DNA from: Lepiota brunneoincarnata
Taxonomy: Eukaryota > Basidiomycota > Agaricomycetes > Agaricales > Agaricaceae
Assembly: GCA_023014365.1 (NCBI GenBank)
Contig: JAEBUN010000004.1
Location: 1,178,001 to 1,242,000 of the forward strand
Direction: 5' to 3'
Length of the DNA: 64,000 bases
The translations under genes were made by a program, and so were the position numbers. Positions 1 to 13,128 of the stretch are shown one piece after another (position 1 is the first letter of the stretch; every line of letters begins with the position of its first letter). Under the pieces are notes generated by a model. That model was not told the DNA's origin and made no database searches. It saw only the letters and a program-made list of their open reading frames with translations.

Positions 1-1529
1 CCAAGATGTTGACTATGATCCCGCAGCTCTTAGCATTGACCCCTTTGATTCCAATCACTGGCTTTATGGCACTGGTGCTACTATCTATGGGGGCCACGAC
101 CTTCTCAAGGTATATATCGCTTATTCGTGCTCTTTGCTTTTTACGTGACTTCTGGCATGGACTCCGGCAGTGGGATACGAGCCACAACGTTACCATCAAA
201 TCTCTGGCCGATGGCGTCGAGGAAATGGCAATCCTTGGTTTGATTTCACCCCCTTCTGGTCCTCCCTTGATCTCGGCCGTGGGCGATAACGGAGGTACGA
301 AAGATAGGAACTCCTGCTTGAGGGTTGGCTTCTAATACCATTGTCCCAGGTTTTGTCCATCAATCGTTGACCGTTGCACCTGCCTTCCGCCACACCAACC
401 CAAACTGGCCAACCTCTGCCGACATTGATTTCGCTGGGAACCTCCCCAACAATCTGGTTCGCATTGGAACTGGCGATAGCACTACTGGCAAACAAGTTGC
501 TATCTCATCCGACTACGGTGTAACTTGGAACCAGCACTTTGGGGCACCAGACAATGTTAACGGTGGCAAGGTCGCCATTTCTGCTAATGCTGATACCATT
601 CTCTGGCGCACTAGTGCTAATGGTGTTATGGTCTCTCAATTCCAATCCCAATTCGCAGCCGTCTCCACCCTTCCCTCCGGCGCCGCTATTGCATCGGACA
701 AAAAAGCCAACGCCGTCTTTTACGGTGCATCTGGCTCGACCTTCTATCTCTCAACCGACAATGGCAAGACCTTCAGTGCTAAAGGATCTCTGGGATCTTC
801 AACTTCGGTAGTCGATATTGCCGTCAATCCTAGTGTGACCGGCGATGTCTGGGTCTCAACAGACAAAGGCCTCTTCCACTCGACCAATAATGGTACTTCC
901 TTCAGTACTATCTCCGGCGTCAGCCAAGCTTGGGGTATTGCTCTTGGCGCTCCCAAGAGCGCGGGTGGTTATCCTGCTGTCTTCGCTGCTGCCAACATCA
1001 ACGGCGTTGGTTATTTCAGATCGGACGACACTGGTGTCAACTGGATTAAGATCAACGATGCTGCGCATGGGTTTGGTTCTGTTAGCGCCAACTGTCTGAC
1101 TGCAGACCCTCGTGTCTACGGGCGGTGAGTTTTCCCTCCTCCCACTGTCAGGAATCTGTGTTGATAGACTTACAGCGTCTATATCGGGACTAACGGCCGC
1201 GGCATCTTCTATGGCGATGTTTCTGGTGCTGCTCCTCCCCCGACTACCACGGTCACCCGCACCACTACGACTTCGAATTCTTCCACACGTCCTCCAACAA
1301 CGACCTCCACGCGTCCTTCGACAACCACCACGACTACGTCCACAGGTGGCCAGGGACAGGCCGGGGGCTTTGGACAATGTGGGGGCCAAGATTGGACAGG
1401 GCCCACCACCTGTGTCGCAGGTTTCACTTGCACAGCTCAGAATCCATGTAAGTCTTGACTGTTTTTAACTTGAGGCCAAATCTGTGCTCTAATGGTTATT
1501 CAGTTTATTCCCAATGTATTCCTAGCTAA
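1..1529 (+). CDS. GH74 xyloglucanase with C-terminal CBM1 (5'-truncated)
   Basis: Secreted glycoside hydrolase family 74 enzyme that cleaves xyloglucan in plant cell walls. The window opens inside the gene, so the start, signal peptide and first propeller are missing. Exons read 1-109, 171-294, 350-1124, 1176-1447 and 1504-1529, joined by GT-AG introns of 51-61 nt. The protein carries the repetitive beta-propeller pattern of GH74 (for example SSDYGVTW and STDNGKTF, with FYGDVSG closing the catalytic part). A Thr/Ser/Pro linker follows, then a fungal cellulose-binding module with the Cys/Gly/Gln pattern GGFGQCGGQDWTG. The last exon is only 26 nt and completes that module (FYSQCIPS). It points to a lignocellulose-degrading lifestyle. 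Endo- versus reducing-end-specific activity cannot be judged from this part. Confidence 0.93.
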
Positions 1530-1652
1530 ATCAAATAAGGGCAGTGTTTGGTTGTCAAATGTAATTCGGGTCATGGGTTTCGGAATAAATTTTTTTTTCG
1601 AGCTATTCGTGTGTTATTGGGTGCCACAATTAAAAATATCATTCATAGAAAG

Positions 1653-3338
1653 CTAGACAAGAGCCCAGCACAGAAGTGCCATCAGGACCATGAAAGGTTT
1701 AACTGTGATATTCCAGATAAACCTAGTCAAAGCTATCCGTTTTACCTGGTGAAAACCAAACAGCCCTGCAGTCCAGACTGGTATGAGCACAAAGAACAAT
1801 TCGATCAGGTTAAAAGGAGGAGGAAAGGGGCATTCTGCGGCATAGGCCAAGGTAGCACGGCTGGACGCGACGCGTGCTTCATGGCCTACGTGGGTGGAGT
1901 AGAAGTCCCATAATGGAGGGTTTGAGGGAGGGAATAATTGAATGTTTCGAGGCTGATTGTGTAGGAAGGGTGTTGAGGTCCCAAGTATATATGCCGATGA
2001 AAGTATGATGAGAAGAACTGCGGCAGAAAGAAGTAAAAAGACGATGCGGGTGTCCATGGGTGCGGCGCCGGTAATGGGGAGGTCTGGCCTGACTAAAATC
2101 GTGAGTATTCGGGGGGATAGGGTATGTGTTAAGGGACCCGTTAGAGGGCCGGAGAGGGATATCGATAATGCAACGCAGACGACGAGGGATACTGGAAGAT
2201 AAAATACAAACAGAGGTCGGATGATGCGAGCCAAGCCTTTGTAGAGGAATGTACCCAATGGGAGCGAGCGCCTGTGTTCAAAGAGGAGTAAGGGTCCAGG
2301 GAGGATGGTTGGGACGTGATACATAAGCAACCGGAAGAAGATGACCCAAAGAAGGATAGAGAAGGGGTAGTTGCCCGGTAATGGGAGCAGTGGGAGGCTT
2401 ACAAGAAAGGCAAAAATGGTCAGGGTGGAAGTAATGAGGATGGCACCTTGACCAGAAACCAGTGTTGAGAACGCGTATACAAGGATATACAATTCCCGGA
2501 TACTGTATGAGAATTCTGTGGGTTGGGGTTGCCTCTTGTAGTCGGATTCTGGCCAGTTTGGGGGGCGTATGACATAGCTCAAAAGGAGAAGCGAGGAAGT
2601 AAGATCAAAGAGCAGCTCCAGAAGGTGGGTTTTGCTATGTACAGTATGTCATTGTGAGCGTCAGAGCGTTGAACTGTGACCCAAGAGCTCACAATGGTGT
2701 AGCATCCGCGCTGAGGCGCCTCAAAAACCAGTTTTCTGTTGTATTATTGCCCCTAGCTTGGCCAAACCTCCATGCGCTATCCATTATCATGGATACCACG
2801 GGATGGGCAGTAAATTCTCGTGGAGCAGTTTGGTCCGAGAGAAAGTCGACCACTGAAAACAATTAAGTGGGAATAGGTAACTATGAAGGTACAACATGCC
2901 TCGTACGAGCGTTAGATCATTGTGCGCAAGGGGGAATTGGGACCAAAGGACGTCGTAAAGTTGGCGGGATCCGTGATACTGAGCCAGGAAGTTTTCCCAG
3001 AGTTCGTTCAGTTTCACCTCGAGAATTTGGACGTCTTTTGTACGCGTTTTTTGCTCCATCCAGTGCTCGTACAGATCCAAAGATTTAATCCTATGCACCA
3101 TCTTCTGTTTGCGAAGTTGAAGCAAGACGATAAGTGCAAAGGTGAGTCGTCTAGACTCGTCCGACTCGAATGAGGTAGGAATAGGGCGTGGAGCGAGGTC
3201 CTCCCAACGTAAGTGGGCGAGATCTGCATTCTCCAGACTGTGCACTGTTGGGAGGACGGGAACTGTATCTAGCTCATTGTCGGACTGACGCTGGACTGGA
3301 AGGAGAGGGGTTGTTTCTGATACGCCCTGGTCGTTCAT
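1653..3338 (-). CDS. Multi-pass membrane protein, unknown function
   Basis: I do not recognise the family. Four exons (3338-2907, 2852-2797, 2752-2694, 2634-1653) with introns of 54, 44 and 58 nt give an open frame of about 509 residues; every junction keeps phase. The N-terminal ~150 residues are soluble and charged (ETTPLLPVQ near the start, then RWEDLAPRPIPTSFESDESRRL). After a short linker come several long hydrophobic stretches typical of a polytopic membrane protein, from LLELLFDLTSSLLLLSYVI to a last segment ending LMALLCWALV. The start codon is the ATG at 3338, only 71 bp from the start of the divergent TVP23 gene, so the two probably share a promoter. The 3' end converges on the GH74 gene. 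Confidence 0.8.
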
Positions 3339-3409
3339 CTCTGAAGGGTGATGGGATGATTTCCATATGCAGATGGCGGCACCCAGTCACCTCTTTGAAA
3401 GCACTTACG

Positions 3410-4732
3410 ATGAGCGCCGCAACACCTCTGCTCGACAACACCATAGAACCAGACGATCCCTCAGAATATGTCTCCGGGAACATGGACAGACCTGCAAAGA
3501 ACCAGAATGCGCGTCCACCGGTGGTACTGACACCGACTACACATAGCTCAGGCCCAACTGCCCAGGCAATGGCCAGCACGGAGGAGGATGCAGAGTCCGG
3601 TCTGTCGTCTTTGGCGTCACCTCCTGTTTATTATCTCACGAAAAAATAGGCATTACTGGCATCTTTCGTCAGGTATGCCAGCTATTGTATGCGCGGCCAG
3701 TCTCGCTGAACACGTTGCAACATAGTCTGCGCACCCCATCGCTCTCTTCGTGCTCTATTTCTTCCGTATAGCCGCGGTTACAGTATACGTTCTCTCTGGC
3801 TGGTTCACGAATAACTATGTCCTTTCTGTATGTGCGAGTGTCTGATGTCATTTACAATTCTCTTGATTTAACATACACTCCTCCTGCCAGACCGTCCTCG
3901 TTGTCCTGTTACTGTCAATGGACTTCTGGAATTGTCGGGTACGTGCCAACTGTCCCATTCCTCATAACTTTGGTCCTAATCTCTTAAACAGAATGTCGCT
4001 GGGAGGACTCTAGTTGGACTGCGATTTTGGAACCAAGTGGGTCGTATCTGTTCATTCCCAACCTCAAGTAACCAAAGGCGCCGCAACAGGTAGATGGAGA
4101 TGGGGAGAGCTACTGGGTGTTCGAAAGTCGGGATGTACGTTCTTCTATGCGTATATCCACCTTTTGCTCTTACCTTGTGCGTATGCTTTCAGCCTTCCAG
4201 ACCGGCGAATCCTATCGACTCCAAGTATGTGGCTCCTTGCTTTGTACAAGCCTTCGGTTGACTCTACTCATCCTCTAGAATGTTTTGGGTACGCTCTTTT
4301 AAAGCTGGGAGAGCTTGCCCCTCTTTACATCTCTCATGTTCGCCAGATCGCGATCTATACCTTCCCTGTCCTCTGGGCCCTCCTCCTCATCGTCTCCATT
4401 CTCAAATTCGGAATCTTGTAAGCATCTACTTTGTGCTCCCACTAAAAGCCTGAGCTGGACCATGAGATTTCCCTGCATATAGTTTCATTCCCATTGTCCT
4501 TCTCGCCCTCGTATTCAATGTCACTAATGCCATTGGCTTCACTTATGCGTGAGTTCTACCTTTCTTAATATCATTCATGCCGTGTGAACCTTGCCGCCGC
4601 AGCGACAGGGACGCAAAGCAGCGCTGGGCCAACAGCGTCGTGGGTGGCAGTTGGGGCATTGGATTTGGTGGCATTGGCGGCCAAATTCTCACGGGTGCAG
4701 TCAAGAAGAGTGTTGGAAGGGTGTTCAGATAA
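3410..4732 (+). CDS. TVP23: Golgi membrane protein TVP23
   Basis: Homologue of yeast Tvp23 / animal FAM18, a four-pass late-Golgi/TGN membrane protein acting in vesicular traffic. Eleven exons (3410-3599, 3650-3672, 3726-3827, 3891-3938, 3992-4036, 4090-4134, 4194-4225, 4279-4288, 4347-4417, 4483-4548, 4603-4732) sum to 762 nt, giving 253 residues. Family signatures are clear: SAHPIALF at the first membrane segment, [20 protein letters not shown], the loop [23 protein letters not shown], a [15 protein letters not shown] segment and a C-terminus ending [15 protein letters not shown]. Exon 8 is only 10 nt. The start is the first in-frame ATG, giving the N-terminus [10 protein letters not shown], which resembles fungal homologues. 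Confidence 0.93.
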
Positions 4733-5363
4733 TAGACCTTTTGATATTATCATGTACAGTACAGTATTCATTTTAATTGTCCTTGCTTTCTTGGGCTTTC
4801 GCGGGTTGATATTAGGTCTTTGTTTTTGTGCTGCAACGTTAACGGCAGAAAAGTCGATGGGAGATGAGCAGCAATTACACAACAGAAGGGGAAACGAAGA
4901 GCAGGACAACTATGTACATTGAAATCGAAATGGTGCAACAAGTAAAAATATAAGTAGCTATGAAAACAGGAACGAAACGAAAACTACAATGTACAAAGCC
5001 ATCAGTCCACAGCTAAAGTTCAATCTGGAGATGCTTCACGAACTGAATAATGAAGAATGCGAAAAAAAAACACTTGGTCGTGCAAGGGTAAACAAAAAGA
5101 AAAATGCAACGAGTCTGTGGGGAAGGACCGAACCCGTCAAGATAGGTATAAATAGCTATTGAACCTGGTTTTGAGCTGTGGTAACCATGACAGGAAGCGT
5201 TATGCTCAGCAATAGGGAGTATGTGCGGTAGGTTAATGCGATTTCTCGTGCAAATCAGGGTTGACAGGTGTAGGAGAGCTCCATGGGAGGTAAGCATTTT
5301 CAATCGACATACCGGATATGATGCATATGAGCACGTATTGAACGTGTAGCGTGTTGCTTGCGT
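4733..5363. other. Intergenic between convergent TVP23 and DSP
   Basis: About 630 bp between two 3' ends. A/T-richer than the flanking genes and without a supported gene, repeat or RNA; most likely two 3' UTRs. Confidence 0.5.
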
Positions 5364-7665
5364 TTATTCAAGCCCAACATAGCCTCGAACTTCTACCTTC
5401 GTAAACGCGGTGGTTGGAGTCATCGGTGTACCAACCCCAATGAATGACCTCGTCCGACCATGTTGCCTAAAAGTCGAGATTCTGGGTGTTGAGATCGTCG
5501 GGAATGGAATCATTCCACCTTTTGCACCCACACCTGGAGTGGCAGGTGTGGTCGTGAGCATGACAGCCGAAGGCGTTCTCGTGGTGAGGGTCGGAGAAGG
5601 TGGGAAAACGAAGAGTGTCTGATGGGGCGTTGCAGAGGATAAGAGCATGGAGGGCTCTGGTGCGCTTGATTTGCGCAGCAGGTGCAACGGAGGAGGTACA
5701 AGTTTTCGTGATTCCGTGCGCTGTCGTAGACTTGGCCTTGGGAGGGATGCAGGACGGTGAGGCAGAGGAGGCGGTGGCTGGGGTAAGTCTGTATTGTTGG
5801 GTAGCGACTGAGATGGTGTATGTGGTTGCGCTGAGGGTGTCGCAACGGAGATGGTGCCTGACAGTGGGAACTGCACGGGAAGCGGGAGAGGGTCCTGTTC
5901 CGCAACGACAACGGGCGAGGAGGGCACTGGGGGAAGCCCGATTGGTGGGGGACGACGTTTCAGCTTTGTAGGGATATTAAATGTCGATCGAACAGCAGTT
6001 AAAGGAGGCGGTGGAATGTCAAATGTCTTTTTCCATGACGGAGCTGAAGGTGGCGCACGCATACGAAGTATAGGTCGAGCCGTCAACGGGGTAGAAATGT
6101 ACGCCATATTTCGGGGCGTTGCTTCAACCTCGTCATCTGGCGAATTGGTGACGGAAGATTCCAGGGTGTCGGCGCTGTGACGCCGTTCGCCGTCGTCGTC
6201 GAATCCGCCACCGATACCCAACAGTTCGGACTCTTCTTCTTCCTCGACAAGGTTTTCGCTAATGACGCTGTTGCTTGTCATGTTACTAGCAATTGAGCCG
6301 GTTCGCTTACGAGAGCTGTATCGGCTACGCCAAGCGAGTCCCATACCACGACCGGAGCCTGTTGATGTGAGGGAGGAGGCAGATGATTTGCGAGCAACAA
6401 TCCGATCCTCCATAGCTTTGTCCAGGGCCCGAGCCTCTTGTACTACCAGTAGGCTTTCTCGTTCCGCATTTTCGTTGTCCGATGGCGTTGCATCGAGTAG
6501 CTGCCGCTGCCTCGTCCATTCCTCCTCTTCGCTTGTTGCCCCTGACTCCCTATCTGACAAGCCGGGAGAACCGGATTCGGATCTGAGCTTTTTTTCGTAA
6601 TCAAGCAATTCATAAATAAGCCTGGAGTTGTGTCACGTTGGGTACAGATGTCGGAGTAATGCGAGGACATACGACATGTTGGGGCCGATCCATTTACTTT
6701 TCTCCTTGACAAAGGTGTAAGCTCCTTGCATACCTTTCAATTCCCATACCTCTGGTGGGACAGAAGGAGAGCGCTCAGCGGCCGCGCGCATTACGAGGGC
6801 GATGACCATAGTGGCCGATCGCGAAATACCACATTGACAGCTGGACAGGATGTTTAAAGCAATTCTGGTAAACTGAAGGACATGTACATACTGGATGAGG
6901 ATACCATCGCCACGAGCCAACGCGGCGTCGGTAAAGGACATAGCGGCCTGGAAGCCGTCCTTGACCAGGTCTTTCTGACCATGGGACCATTGGAGTTTGA
7001 GATAATGCATGCCCGGCCTACCGCTCGGAACATGGGGTGGATAATAAGTTGAAGTCGGATTCAGACTTGCTGGACTTGAGATCCGGGACGGAGATGGTTG
7101 ACCGAAGGGGTTGTGCAGATAGTGAATCAAAGGGCGAGGTAACTTCCTTGGCTACGTTGAGTATGGATCTGATACCCTGTTCGATGAGGCTCTTCCAGTC
7201 TCGTGCATTGTCCTCGGATCCGAGCCAGATGCCAGGGATGATCTGTATGGGGCCGTCGGTGTATGGGATAGTGGGGGAGCCTCCTTCTTCTTCCTTGCGA
7301 TGGAGGAGAGAGCTCGTGGGTCCGGCTGCAGTAGGGAGAGAGATGACAGAGGGGCGGCGTCTGGGATTGCCGAGCCTCGGGGGATCTGGCTGTGCACCGT
7401 CAACAGCGCTTTGTGGCTCAGAGACGTTGTTAACGGAATAGGAGGACGAGGTTGCAGAGGGGAGGGTTAGAGAGAGCTTTTTCATATTTTTGCGACGGCT
7501 CATAGACGAGGGGGGGTTGAAAGGGGAGTAGTCCGAGTCTTCTGCGGCAGAGGAGAGAGTAGAGGCAGAGCTATCAGGCTGGGTGAGAGCTATATGAACG
7601 TTGACGGGTGGGGGGTCGATATGAAGGGGTGCAGGCAGGGTCTTCCTGCGGTTCATGGGAGCCAT
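5364..7665 (-). CDS. Dual-specificity (MAP kinase type) protein phosphatase
   Basis: Cysteine phosphatase of the dual-specificity class, resembling fungal MAP-kinase phosphatases such as Msg5. The N-terminal ~130 residues are Ser/Pro-rich. The catalytic domain begins at IIPGIWLGSEDNARDW. The active-site loop HCQCGISRSA (HCx5R) is completed only after removing the 51-nt intron 6841-6891. A second 51-nt intron (6622-6672) leads into a ~410-residue disordered, Ser/Pro-rich tail not needed for catalysis. Around 7066-7102 the frame shifts by +1 between the ILNVAKEV part and YYPPHVPSGRPGMHYLK. A weak 37-nt intron there would fix it, as would removing one base. The start ATG at 7665 (MAPMNRRK) is preferred over upstream non-ATG codons. 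Likely substrate is a MAPK; which one is unknown. Confidence 0.85.
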
Positions 7666-8143
7666 TTTGTGCAGCAGGTTATGCTGCGGTGCACGAGACG
7701 GAGGGCAAGTTGTTGTGCGAGGGTCTGCGGCAGGTTGGCGGAATAGGAAGAAAATAAAAAAGATACAGCAGCTGAGAGGGAGCACGGCCAGCGTGCAAGT
7801 ATGAGGACGAGAAGAGAAATGGAGAAGGAACTGACAAGTGAGTATTTCTCCGATAGAGAAGAGAGTTCGAACTATTTGCAGCTATTTGGTTGTGTTATCT
7901 CCACATGCTCACCTCCAGGCTGTTCAATGTTTCATTGACACGCTCAGCACATGAGAACCCACGCGTGTGTGAAGTCGTAGCAAAGCAAGCAAATTATCTA
8001 CCGGTTGTCGACTAAGTACTCCGGGTCGGGACCCGGCACCGCTGTAGACAGATATTTGTGAGGCCAGGCCAGGTCAGGGCAAGTGATCTCGTGCGACATA
8101 GGTATTTTTAATTACCCCGCGCCTCACTTTTCTTTTTTTTATT
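7666..8143. promoter_or_regulatory. Shared 478-bp promoter between DSP and CBR1
   Basis: Gene-free region between two divergent start codons. It contains a near-perfect palindrome at 8021-8036 (CCGGGTC, two-base spacer, GACCCGG) about 110 bp upstream of CBR1. CGG/CCG half-sites of this kind are bound by fungal Zn2Cys6 regulators, but no regulator is implied by the sequence itself. Confidence 0.45.
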
Positions 8144-9475
<1,332 letters not shown>

Positions 9476-9602
9476 GTCAGGCACTAGCTGTCTGTCCGTC
9501 TGTACTTGGTTGCCATTCACTTTGGCATGACACGATTAGCCCGCTGTGATAGGAGTTGTCAAGTTAAAAGGCTCCTCAGGCTTGTTTAGAAATAGTTTTC
9601 GT

Positions 9603-11187
9603 TCAATACATGATCTGATGGGTTTCATGTTCGGGGTGTTGACCCAGCGGGATTAATCTCATTCCACATTTCAAATAGAAAGGCTGGACTGGAAGGTCAT
9701 GAAAAGTATCCGATATCATCGCACATGGATTTAATGAGTCCGTATCAAGACTCCTGAGATAATTCGTTCTGTTGTGTAAACGAACTATCCGACCTATCCG
9801 GTCGGCACATCTCAAGGCTGGCGTCCGCACAATACCATATCCCAAATGGTTGAAAGGACCAAAATAGAAATATTCAGTGATGGCTACAATGAACAAGAAT
9901 TCCACTTACCACCCTATAATCTCCTCCGCTGCCTGCATTCCTCTCAGGAATTCTTCCTCGGTGGGTTCTCTCTCCGATATGCGTGCGATCTGTATTGCAG
10001 CATCATAATAGTGTAAAGACGAAATCTTGTCCTCATCCACTGGAAGTAGCGGAGCAATGAACCGAAAATGATGAAGCATTCTTGCGTGCGGCTTCATCTG
10101 CGGTTGAAGGGGTATCACGACACGTGCAAGAGCATCTGGATTCCGGTTCGAGAGGGTACACAGGCGCAAGCCGTGCGAGCATTTATCAGGGCCACAATAA
10201 TCGGACGGGGCAGTGAATTAAATCAGCACATGCAACAATCGGTAATGATATGTACGCACCAATTTGAGGTGTGGTATCCAGGAGAACGCGACGGAAACGT
10301 TGCCCGGCAAATGGTGTCCCTGCAATGAAGATTTAATGTGAGCCCCTGCTCATCCCAAGGCTACTAAATATGAACAGCTAAGGCCACTCGAAGCGCTGTG
10401 TAAGAAGCTGACACAATAGGCAGGTAAAGACCATGAACCCGTCGTCGAGCGCGAAATGCCTAGACGAGTATTCGGAAACGAGATAGAAGCAACAATGCGA
10501 TGCGATGAACACCCGAGGTGAAGAGAAGAAATGGGATTCTGAGGAGGCCAACCAATGAAAGGCGAACAACATGGGACTCCGAACCCTTACAACCCTGAAG
10601 AACGCTCACCTGGGCGACCCCATCCCTCATGGATGATACCCCTCGGCAGTGACTCATACGAGACTAGACACGCGCGGTAGTATTCCTGTGTGATGTAACG
10701 ATGTACCGACTACATAAAAAAAAACCCCGTGATGTGTGAGCCAACAGCCGATCAGAATGAAATAGAATGGTGGGTGCGCATCTCAAGTTGCGTACAATGT
10801 CGCTATGAGACACCGTGGATGATGAATACCAACCCCTGGGAGGTCAGCCTGACCGAGCGTCTTTGGCGTTTTCGATATCCGCTGCAACCTGAGACGGACG
10901 GCAACACGCCTGTTAACACATATTAGCAATGATGCCGCAAGCTACATGATGCACTTGTAGTCAGTGTGCCTGCATTCCCTCGCAGAAGGATCTTGACTGA
11001 CCACTACTATGTAAGAAGCACCAATCACAAGAGCGTTGAAGTTCTTGGTCCAGTTCCTGTTTGGAGCCGTTCGAACAGCTTGTGAGAGGAGTGCTGCACA
11101 GGACAGGCCAGTCGCTACGACGGTGAGGAGAACAAGAAAAGCATAAGTTGTTTCAGAGACTGTCCTCAACAGTTTTTGAGAAAGCAT
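9603..11187 (-). CDS. DLT1: DLT1-like membrane protein (defect at low temperature)
   Basis: Resembles the fungal Dlt1 family, named from a yeast cold-sensitive phenotype; the molecular role is unknown. Exon 1 (11187-11002) encodes two membrane segments ending GASYIVV. A 60-nt intron leads to exon 2 (from 10941) with VNRRVAVRLRLQRISKTPK. Later exons give SVHRYITQEYYRACLVSYES and IIHEGWGRPG (about 10700-10606), then TPFAGQRFRRVLLDTTPQ (near 10320-10260). From about 10151 come VVIPLQPQMKPHARMLHHF and FIAPLLPVDEDKISSLHYYD. The phases agree at each junction I checked. One intron (about 10606-10325) is unusually long for this window. The last exon (9603 to about 9860) is less certain; LRSLDTDS in it looks family-like. 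Converges on CBR1. Confidence 0.8.
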
Positions 11188-11818
11188 GAGAGGCTCTGCT
11201 AACGGCTCATATCAGCGGTGATGATATGACTTTCATTTGTCTGGACTGATCTTTTCGTGTTTATTGCTGTTTGATGTCGTTGTACAACTGACACTTACAT
11301 GTTACGTCGGCTGCAGACTTGCTAAGGATCGCGAACGAGCCTACAGTCTCATTGCGAGCCGTCGAAAGGGGTCTAAAGGAGGCAGGGATAAAGAAGCGAC
11401 TCAGGCCCACTCGAATGCGCATTTGCGTTCATCTGTGCGTGTGATGCGTCCATATATACTGACTTAATGAAGGATACGAGCAGACAAAACAAGTTTCATT
11501 CCAGATGCGCATTGGAAACCGAGGCTACGATCAATACTATTATACACCAGAATTCGAAGGCTCCTGCACAAGCAGCACTGCCTGAGCGTTTTTGGTTGTT
11601 CCTAAATGAAGATGAAGATAGTCGTATCAAACGACAGCAAGACTGGAGACCGAATTCGGAGGACGAGAAATTGTAGGGAAGACGTCAGAGTACAGATGAG
11701 GAATAAGAATGGGTATCTTCATGACAGAACGGGAATGGAAAGTGAAAACTTCTGGAACTTGTGGCGGGATGGTAGACAGTTTCAAGTTGGATGAAATGTA
11801 CACCGCCATTCATTTTCT
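11188..11818. other. Intergenic, DLT1 upstream / PR-1 downstream
   Basis: About 630 bp between two genes on the same (minus) strand. I see only short, unsupported open frames and no repeat or RNA gene. It should hold the DLT1 promoter and the PR-1 3' UTR. Confidence 0.5.
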
Positions 11819-13128
11819 TCAGACTTGGACGTTTTGACTGCAAGAGGAGAGGGTCATGAAGCACTACAACAACCATCACGGGGGAGAGAACTTACGCAAA
11901 ATGGCTGATGACATTGCCGGCTGGGAAGTACTCGCAAACGTAATACCTCGCTTTCTATGGTCAAAGAATATTAGCACGAGGGCAATTTTCTCTATAGCAG
12001 GAGCGAGGAGGACGCACCCCACGTTGATTTGGGAAGATGCCATCACACTCCTGGATGGCGCAACCGAGTTGTCGACTGCCTTTCCAAACAACTTGAGTGA
12101 AATGAGAGGGTTGAGGATTGTTTCCATTATAGTCGCCTGTTTCAAATGCATCAATGGCAGTGTTCTACCAGGGTGTTAGCAATATTGAATTCTCACCAAC
12201 TTCGTCTGTCCATGACTTGACTGCCTCAGCAATTCCATAAGATGAACCAGTTCCAGCGGCCAAGTTCTCTGTTTGAAGGGAATCAATACTGCACACAGAC
12301 TGTGCTTGAGGGCTCTAGACAGACCTCCAAAGGAACCAAGAGAGCCTCCGGAGTGCTCGAAGACACAACCATTGGCCCATTGTTGTGCCTTGCCAGCAAG
12401 TTCGTCGCTCCATACCAAGGGAGTGGCGCCATGGTTAACACGGATGGTATTGTGAGCGGACAAGTAAGCTTGAATATCGCCAGAGGAGCTACCACTAGAG
12501 CCAGAGCCAGAGCCAGGGTTGGTTTGAGGGGTGCTGGTTGGCTGCGCCTGTGTAGTCCGAGCCCTTGTAGTCGTGGGGGCGGGGACAGGATGGACACTGG
12601 GGATATAGCGGGTAGTAGTCGGCAAGACAACTGGAGGGGTGCTCCTTGTCACCACAGAAGACGTAGTGCGCACAGGCGACGGGATCACCACGGAAGAAAT
12701 CAAGGAAGAAACGACGGGTGGAATGATGGGCAAAGAGAGGGAAGTAGGTATAGGTCCTGGACCCGGCTGGGTGATAAACGTAGGGTTAACTGCAACACTG
12801 ATCGTAGTGGCAGTTGGGGCGGACGCCACACTGTCGTGGTAATGCTGGATCAACACTTGATTAAGAGGGATATATGGTGATAGAAGACTCACGGCAAACC
12901 ACAGGCTTCGGCAATGATAGAGTCCCAAGCCTCGGCCTCGACCTCAGTGATAACGGAGCCCCAGCGACTTGTCCCCATCATACTCTTGGACCACCCCCAT
13001 TTTGCTTTGCATTTGTCCATGCAGTCTTTAGCCCGATAGTGTTTTCGAGCACAGGCCGGACCAGCGAGCCCTCCTGGAATGGCGGACAGCACCAGAGCCA
13101 GGGAACAGAAGACAGTAAGACGAGTCAT
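11819..13128 (-). CDS. Secreted CAP/PR-1 (SCP) domain protein
   Basis: Secreted protein of the CAP superfamily (pathogenesis-related PR-1 / yeast Pry), whose members bind sterols and lipids. A signal peptide (LTVFCSLALVLSAIPGGLA) precedes a ~60-residue Cys-containing segment starting GPACARKHYRAKDCMDKC. After a 62-nt intron (12831-12892) comes a ~120-residue Thr/Ser/Pro linker, probably O-glycosylated. The CAP domain begins DIQAYLSAHNTIRVNHGATP and contains WANGCVFEHSGG, GENLAAGTGSSYG, NPQPSHFTQVVWKGSRQLGC, YYVCEYFPAGNV and the ending AQNVQV. Those CAP motifs are split by at least four introns. The start is the ATG at 13128, just before the signal peptide, 206 bp from a divergent gene. Conserved His/Glu/Cys of the family are present. 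Confidence 0.9.

Noticed and set aside
856..1389. 177-residue minus-strand open frame antisense to GH74
   Set aside because: Shadow of the GH74 exons (Thr/Ser linker gives Arg/Gly/Val-rich antisense); no independent support.
12242..12880. 212-residue plus-strand open frame
   Set aside because: Antisense shadow of the CAP/PR-1 linker and domain, Arg/Gly-rich and without family match.
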